IMG/VR virus record: IMGVR_UViG_3300033977_000108
Coordinates: 140,634 to 204,633 of that record
Strand: one strand, 5' to 3'
DNA length: 64,000 bases
Origin: a virus
The stretch's first letter is position 1, and every line of letters starts with the position of its first letter. The position numbers and the translations under genes are program-made. Positions 23,623 to 32,353 of this stretch are shown piece after piece. Under the pieces are notes generated by a model, which searched no databases, was not told where the DNA came from, and was given only the letters and a program-made list of their open reading frames with translations.

Positions 23623-24991
23623 AGGGTTCTAACTCCAATCCTTTCAGCGCGTTGGCGCCAAGTGTCTCTACGACTTTGAGTTCTTCATCGGTAGGTTGCT
23701 CCCTGACATCCTCAGGTCTTGGTATCTGTTGAATGTCAGAGGCATACCTTCCTGTGGAGGTGCCTCGTCCTATTTGCCTCTTTGCCGTCGGCGTATCCCC
23801 AGAGCCCATTTGTTCCATGTGGGGTATCAGGGTGCCTAGAACGGGGTGCCGCTTATCCAGCAAGTTCTGTCCGTAGGTGGATGTTATCTTCTGGCATTCC
23901 GTGTATTCAGCCAGCAGTTGGGCTATTTCACTGTCCAGGGCGGCAAGGGTCTCCCTCTTTACATCCTTCAACTTTATGCCCATCAGTTCCAGGGCTTCCA
24001 GCTTTTGGGAGGGCGAGTCAAGGTCAAAGCTGTCTACTACCGGCATTATCGTCAATTGCTTTCGGCCTTTTAGGTTCAGGGCGTCGTTGTATAACTTGGT
24101 TACCGCCTCTTCTATTTCCTTCTGGCGCCGGACATAAGGAAGAATAGACAGCATTAGGATGTCCTCGTCCAGGCGTATGCCTGTTGCTGTTGCTCGCTCA
24201 CGGTATTCCTTTTCTACGACGCCTTCCATCTCGGCTGTAACATGTATCTGTAGGAATTCGTCTCTGGCGGCTCTGCCAAGGTTCCATTGGGAGAGTGCCT
24301 TTGTCTGCGCTTCATAGATGGGGAACAACAGGAAGACATCGCGCGCGGCATAATAGAGCATCTCTTTGGTGAATTTTCCAATGGCAGCAAAGTTAGCGAA
24401 GGAATCCCTTACCGTCTTGGTGATTATATAATGGGGTGGGTATTTCATTGCCAGGTCTTTGATGCTTACTCTTACGCCCGGGTAGCCGGCGGTGATAAGC
24501 TGCTCCGCCAACATAGTATCAAATAGCCTGCAAGTAGAGCCTCCCAACCGGATATTGTATTTCTGCAGCGCGAACTCATAGTCAAAGACAAGGTTCTGGC
24601 CTATCAATAAGGCCTTGTCGTTGCCTATCCTGGGCTCCAGGAATAAAGCTAACCCTGGGTCTATCAAGTAGATACATTCCGGTACGCCCCATTGAAGCAG
24701 GACTACTTCTGATGTGGCACCCAAAGGATCCAGGCCTTCTTTACCACCTGCCCCGCTGGTTTCACTATCGTAGCCGTGGATAGAAAACCGGTCCATGTAT
24801 TTGAAGATAGGGTCAAGATCCGTCGGCGAGTTGACAAGCAATAAGTGGTCGGACTCTACGACGCCCGGGTCAAAGTACTTGTCAAACCAATCCGGGCTGC
24901 CTATTACTTGATAGTTTATCTCTATCTTGCTCTCATAAGCAGCCACGTTTTCAAAGCCGGTGAGCTTCTTGTAGCTTTTGAAGCCTCTCAT
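23612..24991 (-). CDS. DNA polymerase family A, N-terminal 3'-5' exonuclease plus thumb subunit
   Basis: 459 residues. Exonuclease motifs: I FSIHGYDSETSG (Asp about 75, Glu about 77), II IGQNLVFDYEFA and III YYAARDVFLLFPIYE, the DnaQ-like proofreading fold. It continues into the polymerase thumb and ends with GRGTSTGRYASDIQQIPRPE, the T-G-R/Q-x-I-P signature that normally sits just ahead of motif A. Motifs A-C are missing and are in the gene at 21042-22654. Together the two are about 774 residues, close to a complete Pol I. Confidence 0.87.
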   Translation of the reverse strand: MRGFKSYKKLTGFENVAAYESKIEINYQVIGSPDWFDKYFDPGVVESDHLLLVNSPTDLDPIFKYMDRFSIHGYDSETSGAGGKEGLDPLGATSEVVLLQWGVPECIYLIDPGLALFLEPRIGNDKALLIGQNLVFDYEFALQKYNIRLGGSTCRLFDTMLAEQLITAGYPGVRVSIKDLAMKYPPHYIITKTVRDSFANFAAIGKFTKEMLYYAARDVFLLFPIYEAQTKALSQWNLGRAARDEFLQIHVTAEMEGVVEKEYRERATATGIRLDEDILMLSILPYVRRQKEIEEAVTKLYNDALNLKGRKQLTIMPVVDSFDLDSPSQKLEALELMGIKLKDVKRETLAALDSEIAQLLAEYTECQKITSTYGQNLLDKRHPVLGTLIPHMEQMGSGDTPTAKRQIGRGTSTGRYASDIQQIPRPEDVREQPTDEELKVVETLGANALKGLELEPYGN

Positions 24992-25497
24992 CTTTTGGAC
25001 CTCCGCTTCTTTGATTTCGCTTTCTTGGACTTTTTGTAGCCTTCATAGTCCCACCCAAGAAATGTCTGCAGGTTCTTATACTCATAATCGGATAATGGCT
25101 CGGCTATCTTCATCGGGTCGTCGCTGATTTGGTCAGGCATGTCATTCAGTTCGGTGGGTCGGAGACCCATCTTGATGAGGGCTGCTGTGAAGATGTAGGC
25201 AATGGCATTCCACGCCAACTGGGAGGCGTGAGGTTCATTGCGTCGGCCGCATTTGAGCTTGGCCAAATGGCGCTCCATTGAATCAATGTATTGGCTCAAC
25301 GGCATGCCTTTCTCCCAGTTTCTAGCGTCATATTTAAGGGCACCGTCTTCCCAGATGCGGGAAATCATAAGTACTACCCAACCTGGTACAAGGTGCGGTG
25401 CGCCTTTGCCATACTGCATGTCTCGTTGGGCGCCTGTATTCCATACTTTCCTGATGCCTGAGTCTTCAAGGGCGTCTTGTTTCTTTGATTTCTTCAT
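24988..25497 (-). CDS. dATP/dGTP diphosphohydrolase-like protein (MazZ-like)
   Basis: 169 residues. The run TGAQRDMQYGKGAPHLVPGW, ISRIWEDGALKYDARNWEKG, MPLSQYIDSMERHLAKLKCG, RRNEPHASQLAWNAIAYIFT matches the all-alpha dATP/dGTP diphosphohydrolase domain (formerly DUF5664), with E/D residues placed to bind magnesium. Such enzymes remove dATP and dGTP, and occur in phages that modify their purines. The basic tail KKSKKAKSKKRRSKR is unusual and suggests DNA association. It overlaps the exonuclease gene by 4 nt. Confidence 0.75.
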   Translation of the reverse strand: MKKSKKQDALEDSGIRKVWNTGAQRDMQYGKGAPHLVPGWVVLMISRIWEDGALKYDARNWEKGMPLSQYIDSMERHLAKLKCGRRNEPHASQLAWNAIAYIFTAALIKMGLRPTELNDMPDQISDDPMKIAEPLSDYEYKNLQTFLGWDYEGYKKSKKAKSKKRRSKR

Positions 25498-25988
25498 ATT
25501 ACCCTTTCTGGGAATAGCTCACAGACTTCCATAGCAAGCTTTGATGGCCGTTTTTTGCCGCGCCTCTTGGTGGCGGCTCCCGATTTGATAAAGAGATTGC
25601 GGGCATTGAACTCGTTCTTTACCCCGCTGATTGTGTTAGCTGGTTGATTGGCATCCATCCACGCATCCCAATCTATCACCACCGGCAGGGCTGCATCATT
25701 GCGTGCATCGTAGATGAAGAAGTTCCATCTTGGATACAGCCCTTTCCAATACCCTATACTCTCATAAGCGCTATCTTTGCCATCAATTATGTGTGGATCT
25801 GTACCAGAGTTGCCGGGGGTGCAATCGGATGACCAGAAGAATTGCGTGCGCCAAGGTAGCACCTCCATGCTAAAAGAATGCCCTACGGGGCCATACCATT
25901 GAGTATCTCCTGGCTTCTTTATCAGGACTATATAGCCTGCTAGCTTCTTTAGCTTTTCATTGCGGGTTTCCTTCTCTTTGTCAGTCAT
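25494..25988 (-). CDS. Unknown protein, 164 aa
   Basis: Beta-rich segment (AGYIVLIKKPGDTQWYGPVG), a Cys/Trp-containing centre (RTQFFWSSDCTPGNSGTD), and a basic C-terminal third. No family recognised. ATG at 25988 has GGAGG 4 nt upstream; bases 25989-26055 hold no gene. Confidence 0.65.
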   Translation of the reverse strand: MTDKEKETRNEKLKKLAGYIVLIKKPGDTQWYGPVGHSFSMEVLPWRTQFFWSSDCTPGNSGTDPHIIDGKDSAYESIGYWKGLYPRWNFFIYDARNDAALPVVIDWDAWMDANQPANTISGVKNEFNARNLFIKSGAATKRRGKKRPSKLAMEVCELFPERVI

Positions 25989-26055
25989 TATTCCTCCGCT
26001 GATCATATAACACTGTGCGGCTCGGCAGTACAGCCGATACCATTTCTCTGATGTT

Positions 26056-26496
26056 TCATGCCCCTGTGCTGCCATGGCCTTTATCTCCTCTGTCCGATGG
26101 TGAGAGCTCGGCTACCGGAACAATATCGCCGTCAAATACTGGGATAGGTACTATCTGTGCTATGCGAGTGCCTGGGTTCAGATATACCCATGCGTCGGAG
26201 AAGTTCAACAAGTCTATCAGTATCTCTCCGCGGTATCCGTTATCAACCACGCCGGCGACAACAGCAATCCCATATTTATGCGGTCCGCTGCTTCTATCTC
26301 GTACCAAGCCGCCCCAGCCCACTGGGAATTCCATGGCTATGTTAGTATGCGCCAAGGCAGTCTCGTGTGGAGGTATGATTACTTCTTCTGACAAAGTAAG
26401 GTCAAATCCTAGGTCTCCTTTGTATGATCTTGCGGGAAGGAAGGCATAGGTTTGTTCTTCGTCCGTTCCTGTAAACTTGACCTTAATGTTTAGCAT
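26056..26496 (-). CDS. dut: dUTPase
   Basis: 146 residues, normal length for trimeric dUTPase. Motifs in order: I KGDLGFDLTL, II VRDRSSGPHK (RSS), III GVVDNGYRGEI, IV NPGTRIAQIVPIP and V RGDKGHGSTG, closing the active site. It hydrolyses dUTP to dUMP, keeping uracil out of phage DNA and supplying dTMP synthesis. Motif I begins with K-G rather than A-G but keeps the Asp. AAAGGA 5 nt before the ATG at 26496 sets the start. Confidence 0.93.
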   Translation of the reverse strand: MLNIKVKFTGTDEEQTYAFLPARSYKGDLGFDLTLSEEVIIPPHETALAHTNIAMEFPVGWGGLVRDRSSGPHKYGIAVVAGVVDNGYRGEILIDLLNFSDAWVYLNPGTRIAQIVPIPVFDGDIVPVAELSPSDRGDKGHGSTGA

Positions 26497-26498
26497 TT

Positions 26499-27281
26499 TT
26501 ATCCTTTCGGAACGATATCTTCGTATTTTCTCCATCGGCGGGCGCCGCTGGAATAGGTAACATAGCAGGACTCTCTTTCTAGTACAAACCCTAATTCCAG
26601 CCCAAGGCGGCAATAAAGTGCCCCTTTTGGCCAGTTATAAGAGCTTTGATAGTGCCGGTTTATTGATTTTGGGTCATACAAGGCATCAAATCTCTCCTCG
26701 AACCATTCCCAATGGGTACCGGGTACGGTAACCAATGCTACACGGCCGCTAACGAAAACGGAAGCGCCACTGGATTTCAAACTTGCTGGTATGTGGACCG
26801 ACTCGTAGCCGTGCTTGTCAATTTCCCAGTCCCCATAGGCATAGCGGCGTACAATGGCGGGCAGTTGATTTGGATGATAGTTTTTCTGCCTCTCGCGTCG
26901 CAGCAACTCTGCGGTAATTGCTTGTCGCATGAGATCCACAAAGCACAGCTTGCCGGTAGTGAGAGTATACTCTCCGTTTAGAATCTCTCTGGCCTTTGAT
27001 AGAGCATTGTAATACCTATGCCCGGCCTTTTCGCCCCAGCCATCTTTCAGCCGTTGGCCCAATTCGTCGTCGGTCTTGCCCTCCATGAACTTCAAATAGC
27101 GCGTCAATTTGTATCGGTTCTTATTCGGGTCGGGATAGACCTTGACTTCATGTGTTTCTTCCTCTATTGTATCTATGAGCCCATGTATCTGTCCAATAGC
27201 ACTATTGAAGTCTTGTGGCACATCCAAATTTGGGAGCCAATCAGTCGCTGGTTCTATAGGTTCCCTATCATCGCCGGCCAT
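26499..27281 (-). CDS. Unknown protein, 260 aa
   Basis: Starts with an acidic Pro-rich part, then helices (KLTRYLKFMEGKTDDELGQR), then a globular end rich in Trp and Tyr (GTHWEWFEERFDALY, RHYQSSYNWPKG). No family recognised. It lies between dUTPase and the nucleotidyltransferase with short overlaps. Confidence 0.65.
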   Translation of the reverse strand: MAGDDREPIEPATDWLPNLDVPQDFNSAIGQIHGLIDTIEEETHEVKVYPDPNKNRYKLTRYLKFMEGKTDDELGQRLKDGWGEKAGHRYYNALSKAREILNGEYTLTTGKLCFVDLMRQAITAELLRRERQKNYHPNQLPAIVRRYAYGDWEIDKHGYESVHIPASLKSSGASVFVSGRVALVTVPGTHWEWFEERFDALYDPKSINRHYQSSYNWPKGALYCRLGLELGFVLERESCYVTYSSGARRWRKYEDIVPKG

Positions 27282-28354
27282 AATACCTCCTTTGTTGTCT
27301 GAATAATCAAGTCATTGATGAGCTTGAAGTCCGGGCTCTCCGGCACCGCGAAGTCCTTGATTTCATTGATTTTATTTATCATTTCATCGGCGTAATCTAC
27401 AGCCTTTTCGTAAGACCAGGTACCTTGGCGTATGCTAAGGAGCTCTTGGGCATCCGGCCGGCGGACAAGGAGTTTGCCTTCAGTCAGGATTTCATAGCCG
27501 GTGCGGAGCAGACGGATAAGATGGGCGGCATGCCTTGTATCGTATCCGAACTTGACCTCTGATTCGTGTCTCTTTGGATCTCGGCGGGCCATCCATTCAG
27601 TGTATTGCTGCCGCTTCTTCTTGGCCTCCTTGAACTTCAGCTCGTCGAAGACCAAGCACTTTCCGTTCAGGTACTCCTTCTCTCTGAAGAACATCATTGA
27701 TCTCTCATCTGGCTCGGCGAGGCCTGTATCTTCCATCTGGCTTAGATAGGCATCCATAGGCTCTGTCTTTGGTTGCTGCCTCCAGGATAGATAGCAGTCC
27801 AAGCTTGTTGAAGGGAGTTGCATCTTTGAAGCGAACTCATTCTCCATGCGTTCCACCACATTACTGCCAAAGCGCCATTGTACCCATTCTCTACACACCT
27901 TCTCATTTATTACCAATGGCCATAGTATTTCCATCGCTCGCAGCTCTTGGCTTATCCATCTCTTGTGATTATGTATCCTATGAAGCTGGGCAGAAGCATA
28001 TCCGACATAGGTTTTGGCGCATCTCTGGGATAGGAAAGCATCCCTATGGTGTATAAGTGGCGCGAATTCAAGCCGGCACAATAGAATATCCTCGGGATCT
28101 ACAAACAACATCTCCAAGACATTCGGGTTGTTGGCGATTGCCAAATGGGCAAATTGTCGGAGCGAATAGTAGGCGCAATCTTCATCATTCTTGGTGTCAA
28201 GTATATCAAAGGCTCTCAGGCCGAGGAAGTATTCCTCCGGCGGAATGAAAATGCCACGATAGTCATAGTCGGATTCCGGTGTACTGAAACCGTAAGCCCT
28301 ACTACCTGATAGTATTTTGTAGATAAGATGCTTTTCAGCCAGTCCTTTGTCCAC
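27254..28354 (-). CDS. DNA polymerase beta-superfamily nucleotidyltransferase
   Basis: 366 residues. ILSGSRAYGFSTPESDYDYRG (G-S near residue 15, then D-x-D at about 28-30) is the nucleotidyltransferase active site. The following LGLRAFDILDTKNDEDCAYY and later KFGYDTRHAAHLIRLLRTGY are typical of the COG3541-type phage enzymes. These are thought to modify RNA or nucleotides; the exact substrate is unknown. It is longer than a minimal NTase, with an added helical C-terminus. Confidence 0.8.
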   Translation of the reverse strand: MDKGLAEKHLIYKILSGSRAYGFSTPESDYDYRGIFIPPEEYFLGLRAFDILDTKNDEDCAYYSLRQFAHLAIANNPNVLEMLFVDPEDILLCRLEFAPLIHHRDAFLSQRCAKTYVGYASAQLHRIHNHKRWISQELRAMEILWPLVINEKVCREWVQWRFGSNVVERMENEFASKMQLPSTSLDCYLSWRQQPKTEPMDAYLSQMEDTGLAEPDERSMMFFREKEYLNGKCLVFDELKFKEAKKKRQQYTEWMARRDPKRHESEVKFGYDTRHAAHLIRLLRTGYEILTEGKLLVRRPDAQELLSIRQGTWSYEKAVDYADEMINKINEIKDFAVPESPDFKLINDLIIQTTKEVLWPAMIGNL

Positions 28355-28355
28355 G

Positions 28356-28787
28356 CTATAGTGCCTCCGTCAACGCATGTGACTCCTTTAGGTCTTTGTC
28401 TAATACCTTATCTAGTGCTTGGTGCAATTTCTTCCTCACGGTCTCATTATCATCACGCAGGCAATAGATATCTCCTGTCAGTTCAATCTCTACTTTAGCA
28501 TAGGTAGCTATGGAGCCTTCCACTTTGCCTCTATTTTCAACCGGAGTATCTCCAGCCAGGTACAACAGTGCCTGCCCGAACTCCATGGCTTGCGCACCTG
28601 TCAGATTAGCTACAGTCGTTTTCGATCTGGACCAGTAGCCTTCGATACTCAGTCTTATGTTATCGTCGTCGGCTTTGGTCAATTCCAGATTTCGTAGTCG
28701 TGCCCTGGTGGCAGAACCCGGCCAGCCAGTTGCCTTTACTTCTAGAACTATCTTGCCCGGCGCACTTTTATCTATCCAGCGACTCAT
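28356..28787 (-). CDS. Unknown beta-rich protein, 143 aa
   Basis: Alternating strands (APGKIVLEVKATGWPGSATR; LTKADDDNIRLSIEGYWSRS; YAKVEIELTGDIYCLRDDNE) and a helical acidic end. No family recognised. The gap to the nucleotidyltransferase is 1 nt. Confidence 0.6.
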   Translation of the reverse strand: MSRWIDKSAPGKIVLEVKATGWPGSATRARLRNLELTKADDDNIRLSIEGYWSRSKTTVANLTGAQAMEFGQALLYLAGDTPVENRGKVEGSIATYAKVEIELTGDIYCLRDDNETVRKKLHQALDKVLDKDLKESHALTEAL

Positions 28788-29053
28788 AACTTGTTCTCGC
28801 CGGTTAGATCCGCGGCGCTTGGTATGTCCCGTATGTGCAGCTCTGTATCCTCCCCAAAACCTAAACCGGCATAGATTTGCTCCGCTGTAATTGGCAGCAG
28901 ATTGGAGATAACAACGGTGATTTTCAATCGACCGGGCCTCGCATCCTTGTCGAGGAAGGCAGTTGCTTCCAGCATGGAGTTCGGGTCAATCAATGGGGTG
29001 CCATCAGAGCACTCAAAAATCGGCCAGAAGGTTATTGTCTTCGCTTGGTTCAT
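28784..29053 (-). CDS. Unknown protein, 89 aa
   Basis: Beta-rich: TITFWPIFECSDGTPLIDPN, ARPGRLKITVVISNLLPITA, EDTELHIRDIP. No family recognised. It overlaps both neighbours. Confidence 0.6.
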   Translation of the reverse strand: MNQAKTITFWPIFECSDGTPLIDPNSMLEATAFLDKDARPGRLKITVVISNLLPITAEQIYAGLGFGEDTELHIRDIPSAADLTGENKL

Positions 29054-29240
29054 AGTCTCCTATACATTCTCCTTTATGCCCCCTTATTCGGGCGCAGTGG
29101 ATAATCAAAGACACCTTACCGTTGCTGATATAGCCATAGCCCGGGCATTTATCGCCCAGCAGCCAATGAAAAAGCCTCACATACCAGGGAGACATGTGAG
29201 GCGTATCTAACCAATACTTTCGTATTGTATTATTAAGCAT
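29013..29240 (-). CDS. Small protein with an internal hairpin in its gene
   Basis: 75 residues: DKCPGYGYISNGKVSLIIHC then ARIRGHKGECIGDYEPSEDN. The C...H..GxC...GD pattern resembles small phage proteins of the 'H.G.C.GD' sort. Its ATG at 29240 directly follows the reductase stop, with GGAGGAGG upstream. Codons 13-24 contain a terminator-like hairpin (29169-29202), so expression may be reduced or regulated. Confidence 0.6.
   Translation of the reverse strand: MLNNTIRKYWLDTPHMSPWYVRLFHWLLGDKCPGYGYISNGKVSLIIHCARIRGHKGECIGDYEPSEDNNLLADF
29169..29202 (-). terminator. Terminator-like hairpin inside the start of the 29013-29240 gene
   Basis: Minus strand: GCCTCACAT pairs perfectly with ATGTGAGGC over an 11-nt loop, followed at once by TTTTT. 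That is the shape of a rho-independent terminator, and it lies 38 nt after the start codon of a small gene just downstream of the ribonucleotide reductase. It may end most reductase transcripts. Confidence 0.6.
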
Positions 29241-31817
29241 TCATCCTCCTCCGCATTTGTTATACGGGCAGACTAGGCATCTTACGCAGCCCTCGGCCCG
29301 CACCAAAGTGTATCTGCCGCATTGGGGGCATATCTTATCCAACTCCTCCCCTACCGGAGGGCCTGTGTATTCCTCTATCGGGGGCTTGGGCTCGGCCGTC
29401 GCTGCTGTCTCAGTGGGTACCACGGCCTGTGTAAAGTACTCCTGGGCCATTTCCAATACCTGGGCTATGGCCTGGGCAATGGAAGTCAAAATATTGCCTC
29501 TGAGCACAATAGTGCTCTGACCAAGCGTTCTGTTAAGCTGCTTCTGTATCTTTTGGATGGGAATCCTTGAGCGTAGCAGCAAGCTCAACAGTCTGCCTGT
29601 CAGCTCCCAGGCCTCATTGCCGGAGTTTTCCCTAATAAAGACTTCAAGGATGCATTTCAGGTCGGGATCGTAGTTTACCGTGACATAGACGGTGCCGTGG
29701 GGCGTATTTATCTTCCAAGTGGCGCCTGGTAGGAGATCCGCCCTATGAATGTATCCATTTGCTTCCACTTTCTCGGCGGGTGCCTCTACGATTTGGGGCA
29801 GTTCTTCTATTTTGGATGCTGCTGGCTCTACTTTTGCCTCCTTTTTCAACAGTACCCCTTCTCGGCATCCGTCCCTGTATACAGTGACCGATTTACAGCC
29901 CAGTTCATGGGCAAGTTCGTACACTTGTCGTACATCTTCTATTGTGGCAGCGTGGGCCAGGTTCACGGTCTTTGATACACCGTTGTCGCAGTACTTCTGG
30001 AAGGCAGCCTGCATCCTAACATGTTCTTCTGGCGTGACTTCGTGGGCTGCGACTGCGTAATCCGGCCAAAACTTGGCTTCCAATCCAGCCACAATGTCTT
30101 TCCGACTATTATCATCCCATGCTTCCTTGAACCAATGGACATACTCACGCGTGCCGACTGTATCCTGCCGTTTCATTTCGTAAGCAAAGACCGGTTCAAT
30201 ACCTGAGGAGCACTCGGCAAGCAGGGAGATGGTTCCTGTTGGGGCTATTGTAGTTACTTGGCAATTCCTTACGCCATACCGGACTGCTCGGTTATATAGC
30301 CCTTCCTTTGGATCATAGTCGAAGTTGGTATTGGCGTAATCGTATTCGAGCTTATTTAGCTTCTCACAAAAGAAAGAACTGCTGTCATAACTGGCAGTAT
30401 TATACTGTGGATAGGCCCCATACTTAGCAGCGAGTTCTGTGCTTGTATACCACGCCCAGTAATCAATGAATAGCATCACCCTCTCTGCCAAGTCGAGAGA
30501 GTCTTTGGAGCCGTAGCGTATGCCAAGCATCAGCAGCAAGTCAGCCCAGCCCATTACGCCTAATCCCACCGGTCGGCTATCCAGGGTGACCTTCTTGATT
30601 TCCGGTATAGGATATTCATTGATATCTATAACAGCGTTTAGATAGTAGATGGCGGCTATTACTGTCCCTTTCAGCCGGCCCCAGTCAATCCTATTGACAA
30701 CAGGGTTTTCCGTCTTCGTGAATGCGCCCCAACCTTCCTTCACAAACTTGGACAGGTTTATTGAGCCCAGGATGCAAGATGAATAAGGCACTTGCCAGTA
30801 TTCGCCGCATGGATTGGATGTAGCTATCTTGCCCATCTGCGGCACTGGATTATCCTGGTTGATGCGGTCGATAAACGCTACTCCAGGTTCCCCGGAGGCC
30901 CAGGCGGACTCTACTATGCGCTCCCAGACCTCTTTAGCAGGGAGAGAGTAGATCTCAACACCGTCTTTCCCCTGCCGACCCGCGAATTTAGCATTGAGGC
31001 TGCCTCTTGGATCTGTTACCCGATAGGTGCCAGTTGTCCATTCTGAGTTATGCACCTCGTATTGATGGTCGTTTTCTACCGCCTGCCAGAATTTGTCTGT
31101 GATTTTCACTGTCAGGTTGAATTCACTATAAGGTGCCACCCAATCAGTGAAATGGAGTACCTCCTCTGCCCCCTCTTTCCCGAACTTGTAGTCATCCATT
31201 AGCTTCTTCACGAGAGCGGGCTTTGTTTCGCGCTTACAGTCAATAAAGTGAAGGATTTCCGGGTGATGAACGGACATTTGGCCCATCATGGCACCGCGTC
31301 GGCGCCCGCCTTGGGCGATGGTGCGGTTCATAGTTTGAAAGGCGGTCATGAAAGACAGCGCGCCGGATGATACGCCACCGCTGGAGGTGATAGTTCCTGT
31401 GGTGCGCAGGTCGCTGAAGTCCATACCAATGCCACCACCTAACTTTCCTATGATCGCGCCTTCCCTCACAGCTTGGTAAATCTCTCGTATGGAGTCGCCG
31501 ACCGGCAGGATGAAGCAAGCACTGCCCATCTCTATTTTATTGCCTATATTGAAGTAAACAGGCAGGTTAGCAAGGAACTCCTGATTGTATTGCATGCGAT
31601 AGTATTCGTTTGCCCAGTATGTATAGTCAGATGCCAGGTTCGCAATAACCTTGGGCTGCGCGTCCGTCTTTTGGGTAGGGTCAACGGTAAATCTGGCCAG
31701 CCGGGCTGATACCCTATCGCACATGCCCTCAAAGGTCTCGGCAATCTTCCCGTCTTTGTCCCTCATCAAGCAGAAAGCTTCAAGCACCGCTTGTGTATTA
31801 GGTTGTAGTTTTTTCAT
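29241..31817 (-). CDS. nrdJ: Class II (adenosylcobalamin-dependent) ribonucleotide reductase
   Basis: 858 residues. GKLGGGIGMDFSDLR and GGRRRGAMMGQMSVHHPEIL (N-terminal core), NPCGEYWQVPYSSCILGSIN (active-site N-x-C-x-E and Cys), and TIAPTGTISLLAECSSGIEP. The C-terminal tail ends in CPQCGRYTLVRAEGC followed by CLVC, the Cys-rich swinging arm/zinc ribbon of NrdJ. It makes deoxyribonucleotides without needing a second radical subunit. In phages such enzymes let dNTP supply run in both air and its absence, provided cobalamin is present in the host. No thioredoxin or class I subunit gene is in the window. Confidence 0.93.
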   Translation of the reverse strand: MKKLQPNTQAVLEAFCLMRDKDGKIAETFEGMCDRVSARLARFTVDPTQKTDAQPKVIANLASDYTYWANEYYRMQYNQEFLANLPVYFNIGNKIEMGSACFILPVGDSIREIYQAVREGAIIGKLGGGIGMDFSDLRTTGTITSSGGVSSGALSFMTAFQTMNRTIAQGGRRRGAMMGQMSVHHPEILHFIDCKRETKPALVKKLMDDYKFGKEGAEEVLHFTDWVAPYSEFNLTVKITDKFWQAVENDHQYEVHNSEWTTGTYRVTDPRGSLNAKFAGRQGKDGVEIYSLPAKEVWERIVESAWASGEPGVAFIDRINQDNPVPQMGKIATSNPCGEYWQVPYSSCILGSINLSKFVKEGWGAFTKTENPVVNRIDWGRLKGTVIAAIYYLNAVIDINEYPIPEIKKVTLDSRPVGLGVMGWADLLLMLGIRYGSKDSLDLAERVMLFIDYWAWYTSTELAAKYGAYPQYNTASYDSSSFFCEKLNKLEYDYANTNFDYDPKEGLYNRAVRYGVRNCQVTTIAPTGTISLLAECSSGIEPVFAYEMKRQDTVGTREYVHWFKEAWDDNSRKDIVAGLEAKFWPDYAVAAHEVTPEEHVRMQAAFQKYCDNGVSKTVNLAHAATIEDVRQVYELAHELGCKSVTVYRDGCREGVLLKKEAKVEPAASKIEELPQIVEAPAEKVEANGYIHRADLLPGATWKINTPHGTVYVTVNYDPDLKCILEVFIRENSGNEAWELTGRLLSLLLRSRIPIQKIQKQLNRTLGQSTIVLRGNILTSIAQAIAQVLEMAQEYFTQAVVPTETAATAEPKPPIEEYTGPPVGEELDKICPQCGRYTLVRAEGCVRCLVCPYNKCGGG

Positions 31818-32052
31818 TATTCTCCTTTGCTCTATGGGCCACCTCTATTAGCGCGTGGCCCAGCTCTTCAGCTTTTTCTGGATTGAGAAATAAGGTTGCC
31901 CTGTATCCATTCCTGGGGCCGATCATGCGTAGTCTAACTCCGTATTCTTGACCCAGAAATCCGAAGCGGCTTGCCCATACCACTACTTTAGAATTGGCCG
32001 TGCTCCAACAAACGCCTTGTATAGTAATGGATTGATCGGTTTCAGGGTCCAC
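31798..32052 (-). CDS. Small protein, tandem relative of 32042-32284
   Basis: 84 residues from a GTG at 32052 with AGGA 7 nt upstream. Beta-rich part (TIQGVCWSTANSKVVVWASR; YGVRLRMIGPRNGYRATLFL) and a helix NPEKAEELGHALIEVAHRAK. The helix matches SPEEAEELGHLLLSQASEA of the upstream gene, so the two are a tandem duplicate. The longer frame that continues to 32223 is a shadow of that gene. Confidence 0.6.
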   Translation of the reverse strand: MDPETDQSITIQGVCWSTANSKVVVWASRFGFLGQEYGVRLRMIGPRNGYRATLFLNPEKAEELGHALIEVAHRAKENNEKTTT

Positions 32053-32284
32053 TATGTATTCCTGCGGCTTTGGTGCCCTTAAGCCTCGCCTCTGAAGCCT
32101 GCGAGAGCAATAAGTGGCCAAGCTCCTCTGCTTCTTCTGGGGATAGCAATTGGTGTTTGGCATAGCCTCCCAGCGGGCCGCAAAGGATAAGGCTAACAGT
32201 GTTCGCGCTACGCACATCCACATAAGCCAGGCCCCTCATGATGCCTCTAAACCTCAGTTCTGTGCCACCATACCAGTGTATCAT
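32042..32284 (-). CDS. Small protein, tandem relative of 31798-32052
   Basis: 80 residues: strands GLAYVDVRSANTVSLILCGP and helix LSPEEAEELGHLLLSQASEA. The strand-strand-helix outline and the E-x-AEELGH helix are shared with the next gene. Start could be ATG at 32284 or 32239 (GAGG 5 nt upstream). Function unknown. Confidence 0.6.
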   Translation of the reverse strand: MIHWYGGTELRFRGIMRGLAYVDVRSANTVSLILCGPLGGYAKHQLLSPEEAEELGHLLLSQASEARLKGTKAAGIHSGP

Positions 32285-32353
32285 GCGGCTTTCTTACTCC
32301 TTCCGTTATCAACTCTGTCGGCGAAGTATTCCTTGCCCACACTGTCTCTGTGT

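Noticed and set aside
32285-32353. Two possible tiny frames (36 and 20 codons) upstream of the glycosylase stop region
   Set aside because: Two frames are equally possible, both overlap a neighbour, and neither has a clear ribosome site.
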